A stretch of DNA of 53,732 bases from Candidatus Methylomirabilota bacterium. GTDB taxonomy: Bacteria; Methylomirabilota; Methylomirabilia; Rokubacteriales; CSP1-6. Shown piece by piece: positions 7,633-15,357 of this stretch (the stretch's first letter is position 1; each line of letters begins with the position of its first letter). The DNA lies in contig DASYTI010000218.1 in assembly GCA_036002485.1 (NCBI GenBank), positions 1 to 53,732 on the forward strand. The letters are read 5' to 3'. Under the pieces are notes generated by a model. It searched no databases. It saw only the letters and a list, made by a program, of their open reading frames with translations, and was not told the DNA's origin. A program made the translations under genes and the position numbers.

Positions 7633-8547
7633 GTGCTGACCCTCGTCGCGCGCCGGATCGTGCGCCTGCTCGTCGTGCTCGCGGGCGTGTCGCTCGTCAC
7701 CTTCGCGATCCTGCACGTCAGCGGCGACCCTGTCTCGCTGATGATGCCCGAGGCGCCCGAGGCCGACCGCGCTGTCCTGCGCCAGTCCATGGGCTTCAAC
7801 GACGCCCTGGCCGTCCAGTTCGGCCGCTTCGTGTGGAATCTGGCGCGGGGCGACTTCGGCCACTCCTTCTTCCACCGCGAGCCCGCTCTGCCCCTCGTCC
7901 TGGCCCGGATGCCGACCACGCTGCTGCTCACCGTGCTCGCCATGGGGCTCTCGCTGCTCATCGCCGTGCCCATCGGGATCCTGAGCGCCGTCCGCCGCAA
8001 TTCCGTCTTCGATCACGGCGCGACATTCGTCGTGTTCCTGGGCACCTCGATGCCCGTCTTCTGGACCGGGATCATGCTGATCCTGCTTTTCGCCGTACAG
8101 CTTCGGGTCTTGCCGGTGTCGGGCTGGGAGAGCTGGGCGGCCCTGGTCCTGCCCGCCCTCACCCTCGCCACCTTCTCGACACCTCTCCTGCTCCGCATCG
8201 TCCGTTCGAGCATGCTGGACGTGATCAACCTCGACTACGTACGCACCGCCCGCGCCAAGGGCGTCTCGGAGTGGCTCGTCATCTGCCACCACGCACTCGT
8301 CAACGCGGCCCTCCCCCTGGTCACGGTGGCGGGGCTCCAGTTCGGTCTGGCTCTGAGCGGCGCCATCATTACCGAGACGGTGTTCGCGGTGCCCGGGGTG
8401 GGCCGCCTCATCGTGGGCGCCATTCGCCAGCTCGACTTCCCCATCGTCCAGGCGGGAGTCTTCGTCGTCGCCCTCATCGTCGTCCTCGTGAACTTCGCGG
8501 TCGACATGCTCTACATCTACCTGAACCCGCAGATCCGGGTGCGCTGA
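7633..8547 (+). CDS. ABC transporter permease, DppB/OppB type
   Basis: The 304-residue inner-membrane permease shows the DppB topology: an N-terminal helix (LLVVLAGVSLVTFAILHV), the periplasmic GDPVSLMM segment, and then five further helices. The EAA loop, LDYVRTARAKGVSEWLVICHH, is the site that docks the ATPase. The GTG start at 7633 is the first plausible codon. It works with the downstream DppC-type permease and the upstream binding protein. No OppD/OppF ATPase genes are present in the window, so these must be encoded elsewhere or shared. Confidence 0.92.
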   Translation: MLTLVARRIVRLLVVLAGVSLVTFAILHVSGDPVSLMMPEAPEADRAVLRQSMGFNDALAVQFGRFVWNLARGDFGHSFFHREPALPLVLARMPTTLLLTVLAMGLSLLIAVPIGILSAVRRNSVFDHGATFVVFLGTSMPVFWTGIMLILLFAVQLRVLPVSGWESWAALVLPALTLATFSTPLLLRIVRSSMLDVINLDYVRTARAKGVSEWLVICHHALVNAALPLVTVAGLQFGLALSGAIITETVFAVPGVGRLIVGAIRQLDFPIVQAGVFVVALIVVLVNFAVDMLYIYLNPQIRVR

Positions 8548-8554
8548 GCCCGCC

Positions 8555-9466
8555 GTGTCCATCAGGACGCTCGCCCCGCCCTCCGTTGCCGTACCCGAGG
8601 CGGCCCTGCGTGGCGAGGAGCGCTCGCGGGTGTGGCGAAAGCTCGTGCGCAACCCCGCCGCCCTCGTGGGCGCCGTCGTGCTCCTGGTGGTGATCGGCGC
8701 CGCCGTCGCCGCTCCCTACGTGGCGCCCCACGATCCCAAGCGCCAGAGCCTGATCCGTCGCTTCACGCCGCCGGTCTGGGCCCAGGGTGGCAACGTCAAC
8801 TATGCGCTGGGCACGGACCAGGTCGGCCGCGACATCCTGAGCCGCATCATCTACGGCGCGCGGATCTCGCTCGTCGTGGGGATCTCCGCGATGGTGGTGA
8901 GCCTCCTGGTGGGTGTCAGCCTTGGCCTCCTGAGCGGGTTCCTTCATGGGCGCGTGGACACGGTGATCATGACGGTGGTGGACGTCCAGCTCTCCTTCCC
9001 CCAGCTTTTACTCGCCCTTGCCTTCGTCGCCGCGCTGGGACCGAGCCTGGTCACCATCATCGTCGTGCTCGGGCTCACCGGCTGGGAGCGGTACACGCGC
9101 GTGGTGCGGGCCGAAGTGCTCGCGCTGCGGGAGAAGGACTTCGTCGAGGCCGCCCGGTCCATCGGGGCCAGCCCCGCGCGGATGGTGCTCCGCCACCTGC
9201 TGCCCAACACCTTTTCCTCCATCATCGTCATGTCCACGCTGCAAGTCGCCCAGGCCATCCTGCAGGAGGCGGCGCTGTCCTTCCTCGGCGTGGGCACCGG
9301 GAGCGCGTATCCGACCTGGGGTCAGATGATCGCCCTCGGCCGGGACTTCGTGAGCGTGGCGTGGTGGCTGGCCACTTTCCCCGGCCTCGCCATTCTCCTC
9401 ACGGTGCTCGCCATCAATCTCGTGGGCGACCGGTTGCGCGACGCCCTCGACCCCCGCATCGGCTGA
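8555..9466 (+). CDS. ABC transporter permease, DppC/OppC type
   Basis: This is a 303-residue DppC-family permease with the N-terminal OppC domain (RKLVRNPAALVGAVVLLVV), the conserved LGTDQVGRDILSRIIYGAR motif and the EAA loop FVEAARSIGASPARMVLRH. It starts with GTG only 7 nt after the DppB-type gene, so the two are co-translated. It forms the second half of the membrane channel. The end LRDALDPRIG is typical of the family. Confidence 0.92.
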   Translation: MSIRTLAPPSVAVPEAALRGEERSRVWRKLVRNPAALVGAVVLLVVIGAAVAAPYVAPHDPKRQSLIRRFTPPVWAQGGNVNYALGTDQVGRDILSRIIYGARISLVVGISAMVVSLLVGVSLGLLSGFLHGRVDTVIMTVVDVQLSFPQLLLALAFVAALGPSLVTIIVVLGLTGWERYTRVVRAEVLALREKDFVEAARSIGASPARMVLRHLLPNTFSSIIVMSTLQVAQAILQEAALSFLGVGTGSAYPTWGQMIALGRDFVSVAWWLATFPGLAILLTVLAINLVGDRLRDALDPRIG

Positions 9467-9501
9467 GCGCGCGGGCCCTCACCGATTCCGGGTGGCCTCC
9501 C

Positions 9502-10719
9502 TCAGCGATACGCGCACGGCGGGACCGGGGTTCTCCAGACCACGGCAGGAAGGTGCCCTCCCTCGGCGAAGAGGCGGAGCTGCTGGGAAGGAGCTCGCGG
9601 GGCGAGGCGCTTGCCGCCAAGCGCCATGAAATACGCCCCGCGCGTCACGTCGAGACCGAGGCGGCGCAGATCGTCGGCGCCCCGCAATACGGTGCCCCGG
9701 CGTGTTGCCATGAGCCGATCGGCCGAGCGCGGCCCGATGCCGGGCACCCGGAGCAGCTCTTCGCGCGACGCGTGCAGCAGCTCTACGGGAAACTGCGCGG
9801 GGTGAGCGAGGGCCCACGCCGTCTTCGGGTCTTGATCCAGGACAAGGTTTCCGTCTGATCCGAAGGTGAGCTCCTCGAACCGAAACGCGTACTGGCGCAG
9901 CAGGTGCTCGGCCTGGTAGAGCCGGAACTCGCGGGCGGCCGGTGTCGGCGGCAACCCCTCCATCGGAGTGCCGGCCACGGGCTGGAAAGCGCTGAAGTGC
10001 GCATGGTGGAGGAGGCCGTTGCCTTCGAGCCGGCTCACGAGCTGGAGAAGATCGCGATCCGTCTCGCCCTGAGAGCCCACCACGAACTGCGTGGTCGTGC
10101 CTGACGGCGCGGCGAGGTGGGCCCGTCCCTCATGGCGCGCGTCGCGGGAGAGCTCTCCCGCGAGCACGAGCTTGGGCAGGAGATCGCCTGAGAAATCCTT
10201 CTCCTTGGCGAGCCGCCGCACCACGGCATCGTTCGGCCCTTCGAGGTTGATCGAGAGGCGGCTGGCGAGCTGAGCGGCGGCGCGGACCTGCCCCTCGTCG
10301 GCGCCGGGCAGCATCTTGAGGTGGACGTAGCCGGGGAATCTCTCGCGGCGCCGCAGGATGTGAACGGTCGCGAGCATGCGGTCCATGGCCCGCTGCGGGC
10401 GCCCGGGGACACCCGATGTGAGAAAGAGCCCGTCGGCCATGCCCGCGCGATGGGCTTCCATGAAGGTGCGGGCGGTCTCCTCCGGCGAGAGCGATACCCG
10501 GCGCACCTTGCCGCCGCAGAACGTGGGGCAGTAGCCGCAGGATAGCGAGCAGGCATTGGTCTGCATGACTCGCATGAGCTTGCTGGTTCCGCCGCCCGGC
10601 ATCCGCACATTCCGGATCCCCACCGGCCCTTCCTGGACTCGCGATCGGCCCGGAAGGCCGTGTTCTCGGTCATTCGTTGCCTCGTGGCTCAGCAATGCGA
10701 ATCGCTGGTACCTGTCCAT
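9502..10719 (-). CDS. Putative DNA modification/repair radical SAM protein with C-terminal HhH
   Basis: The 405-residue protein binds a [4Fe-4S] cluster through C57, C61 and C64 (CSLSCGYC), with an extra C68. The order of motifs (LFLTSGVPG, YVHLKMLPGA, LSINLEGPND) fits the radical SAM family often paired with a uracil-DNA-glycosylase-like protein. The C-terminal third holds a helix-hairpin-helix DNA-binding unit (LLRVPGIGPRSADRLMATRRG). The ATG at 10719 is chosen because GGGAGGG precedes it on the coding strand. The usual glycosylase partner (DUF4130) is not in this window. A sigma-70-like promoter lies just upstream. Confidence 0.85.
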   Translation of the reverse strand: MDRYQRFALLSHEATNDREHGLPGRSRVQEGPVGIRNVRMPGGGTSKLMRVMQTNACSLSCGYCPTFCGGKVRRVSLSPEETARTFMEAHRAGMADGLFLTSGVPGRPQRAMDRMLATVHILRRRERFPGYVHLKMLPGADEGQVRAAAQLASRLSINLEGPNDAVVRRLAKEKDFSGDLLPKLVLAGELSRDARHEGRAHLAAPSGTTTQFVVGSQGETDRDLLQLVSRLEGNGLLHHAHFSAFQPVAGTPMEGLPPTPAAREFRLYQAEHLLRQYAFRFEELTFGSDGNLVLDQDPKTAWALAHPAQFPVELLHASREELLRVPGIGPRSADRLMATRRGTVLRGADDLRRLGLDVTRGAYFMALGGKRLAPRAPSQQLRLFAEGGHLPAVVWRTPVPPCAYR

Positions 10720-10758
10720 GGTGGCCCTCCCCCGAACTCGGTGGTCGTGAGGGGGTAT

Positions 10759-10786
10759 ACTATACACCTGATGAGTTACTAGGCAA
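10759..10786 (-). promoter_or_regulatory. Sigma-70-like promoter of the radical SAM/HhH gene
   Basis: Read on the minus strand: TTGCCT (10786-10781), 16 nt, TATAGT (10764-10759). The -10 is embedded in the 11-bp palindrome GTATACTATAC (10755-10765), which could be an operator. The leader to the ATG at 10719 is about 33 nt and carries a good Shine-Dalgarno. Confidence 0.5.
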
Positions 10787-10824
10787 GGCACATAATCAAC
10801 TCAGAACGAGCACGAAGGCTTGGC

Positions 10825-11259
10825 TCAGCGCCCGGCGGCCTGGTCCCCGCGAAGGGTCATGCAAGTGCTGACCGCATGAGCCACGAGCTTGCCGTCCGAG
10901 ACCACGTCGCACTCCACGAGGGAGACGGTGCGCCCGGTACTCTTGACGCGGCCGCGCGCCTCGAGCCGCCCCGTCCACACGGGACGCAGGAAGTTGACCT
11001 TGATCTCGAGCGTCGCATACGACTCGCCCTCCCCGAGCGTGGTCATGAAGGCCCAGCCCATGGCGGCGTCGGCGATGGCGGCGAGGATGCCGCCCTGCAC
11101 CGTGCCCATGGGGTTGGCGTGGGCGGGAGTCGGGTCGAGGGCGACGACGGCCTCGCCCTGCGCGAAGGCCTCGAGCCGCATCCCGATGAGCGTGGCGGCG
11201 GGCGGGGGCGGCATCTCGCTGCGCAGCATGCGCTCCATCCCGTCGAGCAGTTTCGCCAT
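10825..11259 (-). CDS. PaaI-family hotdog-fold thioesterase
   Basis: The 144-residue protein fits the PaaI/DUF4442 acyl-CoA thioesterase family: HANPMGTVQGGILAAIADAAMG is the hotdog helix region with the conserved G-G-x-x-x-x-x-x-D pattern, followed by YATLEIKVNFLRPV. It would hydrolyse a CoA thioester, probably aromatic or short-chain. The ATG at 11259 sits after CCGGAG. It is the last gene of a minus-strand run with the DUF3303-like gene, 22 nt apart. Substrate is not determinable. Confidence 0.88.
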   Translation of the reverse strand: MAKLLDGMERMLRSEMPPPPAATLIGMRLEAFAQGEAVVALDPTPAHANPMGTVQGGILAAIADAAMGWAFMTTLGEGESYATLEIKVNFLRPVWTGRLEARGRVKSTGRTVSLVECDVVSDGKLVAHAVSTCMTLRGDQAAGR

Positions 11260-11281
11260 CACGCCACTCCGGGGGAAGCGG

Positions 11282-11593
11282 TCACCGGTACTTCTTGACG
11301 GCCGCTTCGATGGCGCCTCCGGCGCGGGCGAGATCATCCGGCAGCATGACCGGATGGAACTCGATGCTGGCATTGAACGCGAGGAACCACGGCTCGGCGA
11401 TCGCGGGGATCTGGGAGGCGTCCTGCATGTCGAGAAATAGAAAGGCCGTCCGTTGACCATGGTCGTCGGTGAAATAGGCGGCCTCGGGCCTCAAGTCCGC
11501 CAGGATGGACTGGATGGTGGTGCCGAGCTTGCCGGCCTTCGCGGCCCCGTTCCCGGCTTCGACAGGGATATTCACCTTGACGAGGAATCGCAT
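11282..11593 (-). CDS. Small DUF3303-like (dimeric alpha-beta barrel type) protein
   Basis: The 103-residue protein begins MRFLVKVNIPVEAGN and contains AYFTDDHGQRTAFLFLDMQD, a pattern typical of small DUF3303/muconolactone-isomerase-fold proteins. No catalytic role is known. It has an unusually good ribosome-binding site (GGAGGTGATCT directly before the ATG). That leader abuts a repeat (11606-11630). It lies 22 nt upstream of the thioesterase gene. Confidence 0.75.
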   Translation of the reverse strand: MRFLVKVNIPVEAGNGAAKAGKLGTTIQSILADLRPEAAYFTDDHGQRTAFLFLDMQDASQIPAIAEPWFLAFNASIEFHPVMLPDDLARAGGAIEAAVKKYR

Positions 11594-11605
11594 AGATCAC
11601 CTCCT

Positions 11606-11630
11606 GGGGTCAGGTCTTGCAATCCAACAT
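11606..11630 (+). repeat. Short copy of the GGGGTCAGGTCTTG repeat (family D, solo)
   Basis: GGGGTCAGGTCTTGCAA followed by TCCAACAT joins the first 17 bases and the last 8 bases of the 111-bp elements at 49675-49785 and 51415-51525. Those long copies contain the unit GGGTCAGGTCTTG at both ends (the right-hand one in the second copy differs at one base), so the short form is what deletion between the two units would leave. It lies 13 nt from the start codon of the DUF3303-like gene. Confidence 0.7.
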
Positions 11631-11711
11631 CTGACCGGCGGGCTCTAGGTGCGTCCTCTGGGGCGACCGGCCAGCTCATGGCGCGCGACGCGGGAGTCGG
11701 ATCGCTACGTG

Positions 11712-12044
11712 CTATGACCGAAGATCCTCGAGACGAACGCCGCGCCCGCTCTTGAAGGCTGCCCGGGCTTCGGCGACTCGGCGAAGGAACTCCGGGTGGT
11801 GCTCCAACCGGTAGTCGAACCAGTCGTCTTCTGTTCCGAATCCGATCAGGACGCCCGCAGGCCTTCCGTGCCGCGTGATGATGATCTCCTGAGTCTCCGC
11901 CAGGCGCAGGAATCGAGACAGGTCATCCTTCACCTCAGCCAGCGCCGCCTGGCGTACCGGCCGTCCCGTGGGAGGCAAGCCAGCTGGCCGCTTGGGCCTT
12001 CGTGACGATAGCGAGGACTTCGACGGCTTCGTGCGTAACGTCAT
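11712..12044 (-). CDS. Phd/YefM-type antitoxin
   Basis: The conserved core VRQAALAEVKDDLSRFLRLA and EIIITRHGRPAGVLIGF is typical of Phd/YefM antitoxins, which bind operator DNA with the N-terminus and wrap the toxin with the C-terminus (FKSGRGVRLEDL). It overlaps the 3' part of the toxin gene. The start is uncertain. ATG at 12044 has GGGGAG 8 nt before it but gives an unusually long N-terminus; TTG at 11978 would give the usual length; GTG one base after the toxin stop would remove the first strand. Confidence 0.82.
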   Translation of the reverse strand: MTLRTKPSKSSLSSRRPKRPAGLPPTGRPVRQAALAEVKDDLSRFLRLAETQEIIITRHGRPAGVLIGFGTEDDWFDYRLEHHPEFLRRVAEARAAFKSGRGVRLEDLRS

Positions 12045-12246
12045 AGAACACTCTCCCCTCTCCAACCCGGAGACGATACTGGGGCTGGCTCAAACCCCGC
12101 AGACGTTTGATCCGGCTCTTGCTCCCCCGGGTAGGTTCGTGGCGCAAGTGCCGCTCCAGGGCATCCCGCACTTCGGCCCGACGGTAGGCCGGGAGAGATC
12201 TGTAGGCTCTCGCGGCCTCAGGCGCCAGGACGACCTCGTACCGCAT
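11935..12246 (-). CDS. RelE/ParE-family toxin
   Basis: The 103-residue protein matches the RelE/ParE fold: MRYEVVLAPEAARAYRSLPAY, then LRGLSQPQYRLRVGEGRVFYDV with the basic residues of the family, and a C-terminal strand plus helix. Targets of the superfamily are the ribosome-bound mRNA (RelE) or gyrase (ParE); which applies here is unknown. The toxin gene precedes the antitoxin, the reverse of the classic order. The ATG at 12246 has no Shine-Dalgarno but lies 9 nt after a -10 box, so the message is nearly leaderless. Confidence 0.87.
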   Translation of the reverse strand: MRYEVVLAPEAARAYRSLPAYRRAEVRDALERHLRHEPTRGSKSRIKRLRGLSQPQYRLRVGEGRVFYDVTHEAVEVLAIVTKAQAASWLASHGTAGTPGGAG

Positions 12247-12248
12247 TC

Positions 12249-12284
12249 TGGCTAGAATATAGCCATATTGTCCGTCCGCGTCAA
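12249..12284 (-). promoter_or_regulatory. Promoter and overlapping operator of the toxin-antitoxin pair
   Basis: On the minus strand TTGACG (12284-12279), 17 nt, TATATT (12261-12256). The inverted repeat TGGCTA-GAATA-TAGCCA (12249-12265) covers the -10 and ends 2 nt before the start codon. The arrangement fits autorepression by the toxin-antitoxin complex. Confidence 0.68.
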
Positions 12285-12332
12285 TTCGTATCTATCGGTC
12301 GGAGGGGCCCGGCTTGCCCCTCCAGCCTCGCG

Positions 12333-13625
12333 TCAGGAAGAGCGCACGAGAACCAGGTAGAGATCAAGAAGGTTGGTGTTGGTGGGGCCGGTCATCACGA
12401 GATCGCCGAGAGATGAGAACACCGGATGCGAGTCGTTTTCGGAGAGGCGCGCTGGGGGCTCAAGGCCTTGCGCGCGCGCCCGGGCGGCGCTCTGGCCGTC
12501 CGCGATGGCTCCCGCGGCGTCCGTCGGGCCGTCGGTCCCGTCGGTGCCGGCGGCCAGCACGACGACGTCTTCGATGCCCTCCATGGCGAGCGCAGCGGCA
12601 AGAGCGAACTCCTGGCAGCGGCCGCCCTTGCCCTTGCCCCTGACCGTGACCGTGGTTTCGCCTCCCGCGACTAGGCAGGCCGGCGGCCCCACGGGTCCCT
12701 TGCCCTCCTTGATCTCACGCGCCATCTCGACGAACCGGCCGGCGATCTCGCGCGCCTCACCCTCGAGGGCCCGGGTCACGACATGAGCATTGAGACCGAG
12801 CGCACGTGCCCGTGCCGCGGCGCCCTCCACGACGAGCGCATTGTTGCCGATGACCGTGTTCTTCACCCGCTCGAAGATGGGATCGCCCGGCTTGGGGGTC
12901 TCCGGAAACTCGCCCCGGGCGCCACGCTCGAGTCTCTCCACGATGGCCCGCGGTGCTTGCTCGCGCAGGCCGAAGCGGTCGAGGATGGCCAGAGCCTCCG
13001 CGAAGGTCGAGACATCCGGCGTCGTCGGACCCGAGGCGATGACATCGAGGGGGTCGCCGATCACGTCGGAGAGGAGCAAGGCCTCCACGCGGGCGGGAGC
13101 GGCCGCGCGGGCGAGCTGGCCGCCCTTGAGCAGCGAGCAGTGTTTTCTCACCGCATTGAGCTGGTTGATGGTGGCGCCGGCGGCCAGGAGGAGACGGGTC
13201 ACCGCCTGCTTGTCGGCAAGCGTCATGGGGGGCGCGGGCGCCGGGGTCAGCGCCGAGCCGCCGCCCGAGACCAGGACCAGCACGAGATCCTCGCCCGTCG
13301 CCGACTCGGCGAGCGCCCGGATCTCCTTCGCCGCCGCCTCGCCGCGCTCGTCGGGCACCGGATGGCCCGCCTCGGCGAGTCGGATGCGGCGGGTCGGCGC
13401 GAGGTAGCCGTCCTTGACGGCCACGACCCCATCGGCGATGCGCGCGCCCCAGGTCTCCTCCACGGCCGCGGCCATGGCGCCCGAGGCCTTGCCGGCTCCC
13501 ACCACGAGGACGCGCCCGGGCGCCGGCGGCATGATGGACGAGAGGGCGCCGATGGTGAGAGACCGGACATCGCCGGCCTCGAGGGCGGCATCGAAGATGG
13601 ACCGGGCAACTTCGCGGAGGGTCAA
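12333..13625 (-). CDS. Glycerate 2-kinase (MOFRL/DUF4147 family)
   Basis: The 430-residue protein has the DUF4147 N-terminal domain (GRVLVVGAGKASGAMAAAVE, LVLVLVSGGGSALTPAPAPP, LNAVRKHCSLLKGGQLA) and the C-terminal MOFRL domain (GGETTVTVRGKGKGGRCQEF, AAGTDGTDGPTDAAGA). It phosphorylates D-glycerate to 2-phosphoglycerate, serving serine/glyoxylate or C1 metabolism. Older annotations call the family hydroxypyruvate reductase. The TTG start at 13625 overlaps the aminotransferase stop (TTGA), so it is the fifth gene of a coupled operon. No alternative start lies nearby. Confidence 0.92.
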   Translation of the reverse strand: MTLREVARSIFDAALEAGDVRSLTIGALSSIMPPAPGRVLVVGAGKASGAMAAAVEETWGARIADGVVAVKDGYLAPTRRIRLAEAGHPVPDERGEAAAKEIRALAESATGEDLVLVLVSGGGSALTPAPAPPMTLADKQAVTRLLLAAGATINQLNAVRKHCSLLKGGQLARAAAPARVEALLLSDVIGDPLDVIASGPTTPDVSTFAEALAILDRFGLREQAPRAIVERLERGARGEFPETPKPGDPIFERVKNTVIGNNALVVEGAAARARALGLNAHVVTRALEGEAREIAGRFVEMAREIKEGKGPVGPPACLVAGGETTVTVRGKGKGGRCQEFALAAALAMEGIEDVVVLAAGTDGTDGPTDAAGAIADGQSAARARAQGLEPPARLSENDSHPVFSSLGDLVMTGPTNTNLLDLYLVLVRSS

Positions 13626-14785
13626 CGACGAAGCTTCTGGAGCCGCCGTCCCGCCTCGATCAGCATGTCGTCGGTCTTGGGGAAGCAGAAGCGGATCTTG
13701 GTACGCCCGAGCTCCTTGGTCGAGTAGAACGACGAGCCGGGGACGGTCGCCACGCCGATGTCCTTGACGAGGAACATGGCGAACTCGTGGTCGTCGGCGC
13801 AGCCGTATTCCGGCAGCCAGTGCGCCACGTCCGTGAGGATGTAATAGGCGCCCGCGGGCTTGAAGGCCTTGAAGCCCGCCTCCTCGACCTTGCCGAAGAG
13901 CAGATCGCGCCGTGCCTGGTAGCTCTCGCGGAGATGCACGTAGTACGAGTCGGGAAAGTTCAGCGCGGTGACGGCGGCCTCCTGCAGCGGATGCGGAGCG
14001 CCCACGGTGATGAAGTCATGGGCCCGGCGTATGCCCACCGAGAGCTCGGCATTGGCGATGGCATAGCCGACGCGCCAGCCCGTGACCGAGTAGGACTTCG
14101 AGATGCCCGAGATGGTGATGGTCCGCTCGGCCATGCCGGGCAGGGTGGCGATGGGAATGTGCTGCTCGCCGTCGTACACGATATGCTCGTAGATCTCGTC
14201 GGTGATGGCGAGGAGGTCGTGAGTGAGGCAGAGATCGGCGATCTGCTGGAGCTCCGCGCGCGAGAACACCTTGCCGGAGGGGTTGTTGGGGCTGTTGAAG
14301 ACGATGGCGCGCGTGCGCGGCGACACGGCCTTTTTCAGCCGGTCCGGGTCGAAGGAGAAGCTCGGCGGCTCGAGGGGCACCCAGACCGGCTCTGCCCCGG
14401 CAATGATGCACCCCGGCCCGTAGTTCTCGTAGAAGGGCTCGAAGATGATGACCTCGTCGCCCGGATTGAGGAGGGCTAGGAGCGTGGCCAGCATGGTCTC
14501 TGTCGAGCCACAGCAAACCGTGACGTTCCGCTCCGGATCCACCTCCATCCCATAGAACTTGCGGTACTTCTCCGCGATGGCCTTGCGCAGCCTGGGGGTC
14601 CCCCAGGTGATGGCGTACTGGTGGAAGTCACCGTCTATGGCGCTATGGGCCGCGTCGAGGAGCTCCTTGGGTGGGAGAAAATTGGGCATGCCCTGGGCCA
14701 GGTTGATGCCCTGATGCTGATTGTTGATCCGGGTCATCTCCCGGATCACCGACTCCGTGAACCCCTGGACGCGGTTCGAGATCAC
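13622..14785 (-). CDS. Pyridoxal-phosphate aminotransferase, class I/II
   Basis: The 387-residue aspartate-aminotransferase-fold enzyme has SPNNPSGKVF (about 165-174), DEIYEHIVYDG with the ring-nitrogen Asp (about 196), the PLP lysine K230 in SGISKSYSVTGWRVGY, and KIRFCFPK near the end. The GTG start at 14785 overlaps the NIL gene stop (GTGA), and its own stop overlaps the kinase start. Reading further upstream in frame would absorb the NIL gene in a wrong frame, so the short start is right. The amino donor is unknown; the neighbouring glycerate kinase would fit a serine/alanine-glyoxylate type role. Confidence 0.92.
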   Translation of the reverse strand: MISNRVQGFTESVIREMTRINNQHQGINLAQGMPNFLPPKELLDAAHSAIDGDFHQYAITWGTPRLRKAIAEKYRKFYGMEVDPERNVTVCCGSTETMLATLLALLNPGDEVIIFEPFYENYGPGCIIAGAEPVWVPLEPPSFSFDPDRLKKAVSPRTRAIVFNSPNNPSGKVFSRAELQQIADLCLTHDLLAITDEIYEHIVYDGEQHIPIATLPGMAERTITISGISKSYSVTGWRVGYAIANAELSVGIRRAHDFITVGAPHPLQEAAVTALNFPDSYYVHLRESYQARRDLLFGKVEEAGFKAFKPAGAYYILTDVAHWLPEYGCADDHEFAMFLVKDIGVATVPGSSFYSTKELGRTKIRFCFPKTDDMLIEAGRRLQKLRR

Positions 14786-15060
14786 GGCAGGACCATGTCG
14801 CCTTCGATGGGATCCACCTTGATGCCCTGCTGGCGCAGCCAGGCCACGCCCTGCCCGAGCTTTTCGTCGGGAGCCTCGAGCTCGAGCACCATCCAGCCGT
14901 GGTCGGCGCGCACATCGGCCCGCCGGATATTGGGGATTATGCCGAAGTCCGCCACGAGGCGGTAGATGATGGGCTGCTGCACCAGCTCCGAGGGGAAGGT
15001 CAGCCTCACCCTTGCGCGGGCCATGGGATCGGTTCCCGGCGCCCGGTTTCCTGGGCTCAC
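14782..15060 (-). CDS. NIL-domain (ferredoxin-like) protein
   Basis: This small protein carries the NIL fold: [19 protein letters not shown], then [22 protein letters not shown] domains bind amino acids, notably methionine, beside MetN transporters, and free-standing copies sit next to sulfur-carrier genes. It starts at GTG 15060, overlapping the sulfur-carrier stop by 4 nt with GGGAGG just before it; ATG at 15024 is an alternative that drops a non-conserved 12-residue N-terminus. The context links it to sulfur amino acid supply. Confidence 0.82.
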   Translation of the reverse strand: MSPGNRAPGTDPMARARVRLTFPSELVQQPIIYRLVADFGIIPNIRRADVRADHGWMVLELEAPDEKLGQGVAWLRQQGIKVDPIEGDMVLP

Positions 15061-15335
15061 CGTCCTCCCGCGATCGCGGGGACGATGGAGACGTGATCGC
15101 CGGCCTTGAGCACCGTCTTGTCGCCCTGGAGGAAGCGGATGTCCTCCTCGTTGACATAGACATTGATGAAGCGGCGCATCTCGCCGCTCTCGTCCACGAG
15201 GCGCTCCTTGAGCCCGGGATATTGCTTCTCCAGGCTCTCGATCAGGCCGGCGACGGTGTCGGCCTGGCCTTCGACCTCGGCCTGGCCCTTCGTCAGCGAG
15301 CGCAGCGGCGTGGGGATGCGGACGAGCACGGGCAT
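15057..15335 (-). CDS. CysO/MoaD-like ubiquitin-fold sulfur carrier
   Basis: The 92-residue beta-grasp protein closely resembles mycobacterial CysO along its length: [30 protein letters not shown] and the end [11 protein letters not shown]. Such carriers hold a thiocarboxylate on the C-terminal glycine for cysteine, thiamine or molybdopterin synthesis. Here one residue, Arg, follows Gly-Gly, so the tail would need trimming before activation. It sits between the threonine-synthase-like gene and the NIL gene, supporting a role in sulfur amino acid synthesis. No MoeB/MoeZ activator or Mec-type protease is in the window. Confidence 0.88.
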   Translation of the reverse strand: MPVLVRIPTPLRSLTKGQAEVEGQADTVAGLIESLEKQYPGLKERLVDESGEMRRFINVYVNEEDIRFLQGDKTVLKAGDHVSIVPAIAGGR

Positions 15336-15357
15336 GGATTGTCTCCTTCGCGCCGGC

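Noticed and set aside
10755-10765. GTATACTATAC as an SOS (LexA) box for the repair-like radical SAM gene
   Set aside because: It does not match a known LexA consensus and is explained by an overlapping -10 hexamer; only an operator in general terms can be proposed.
13622-15163. A single 513-residue protein including the aminotransferase
   Set aside because: The first 126 residues are out-of-frame readings of the NIL and sulfur-carrier genes; the GTG at 14785 overlapping the NIL stop is the natural start.
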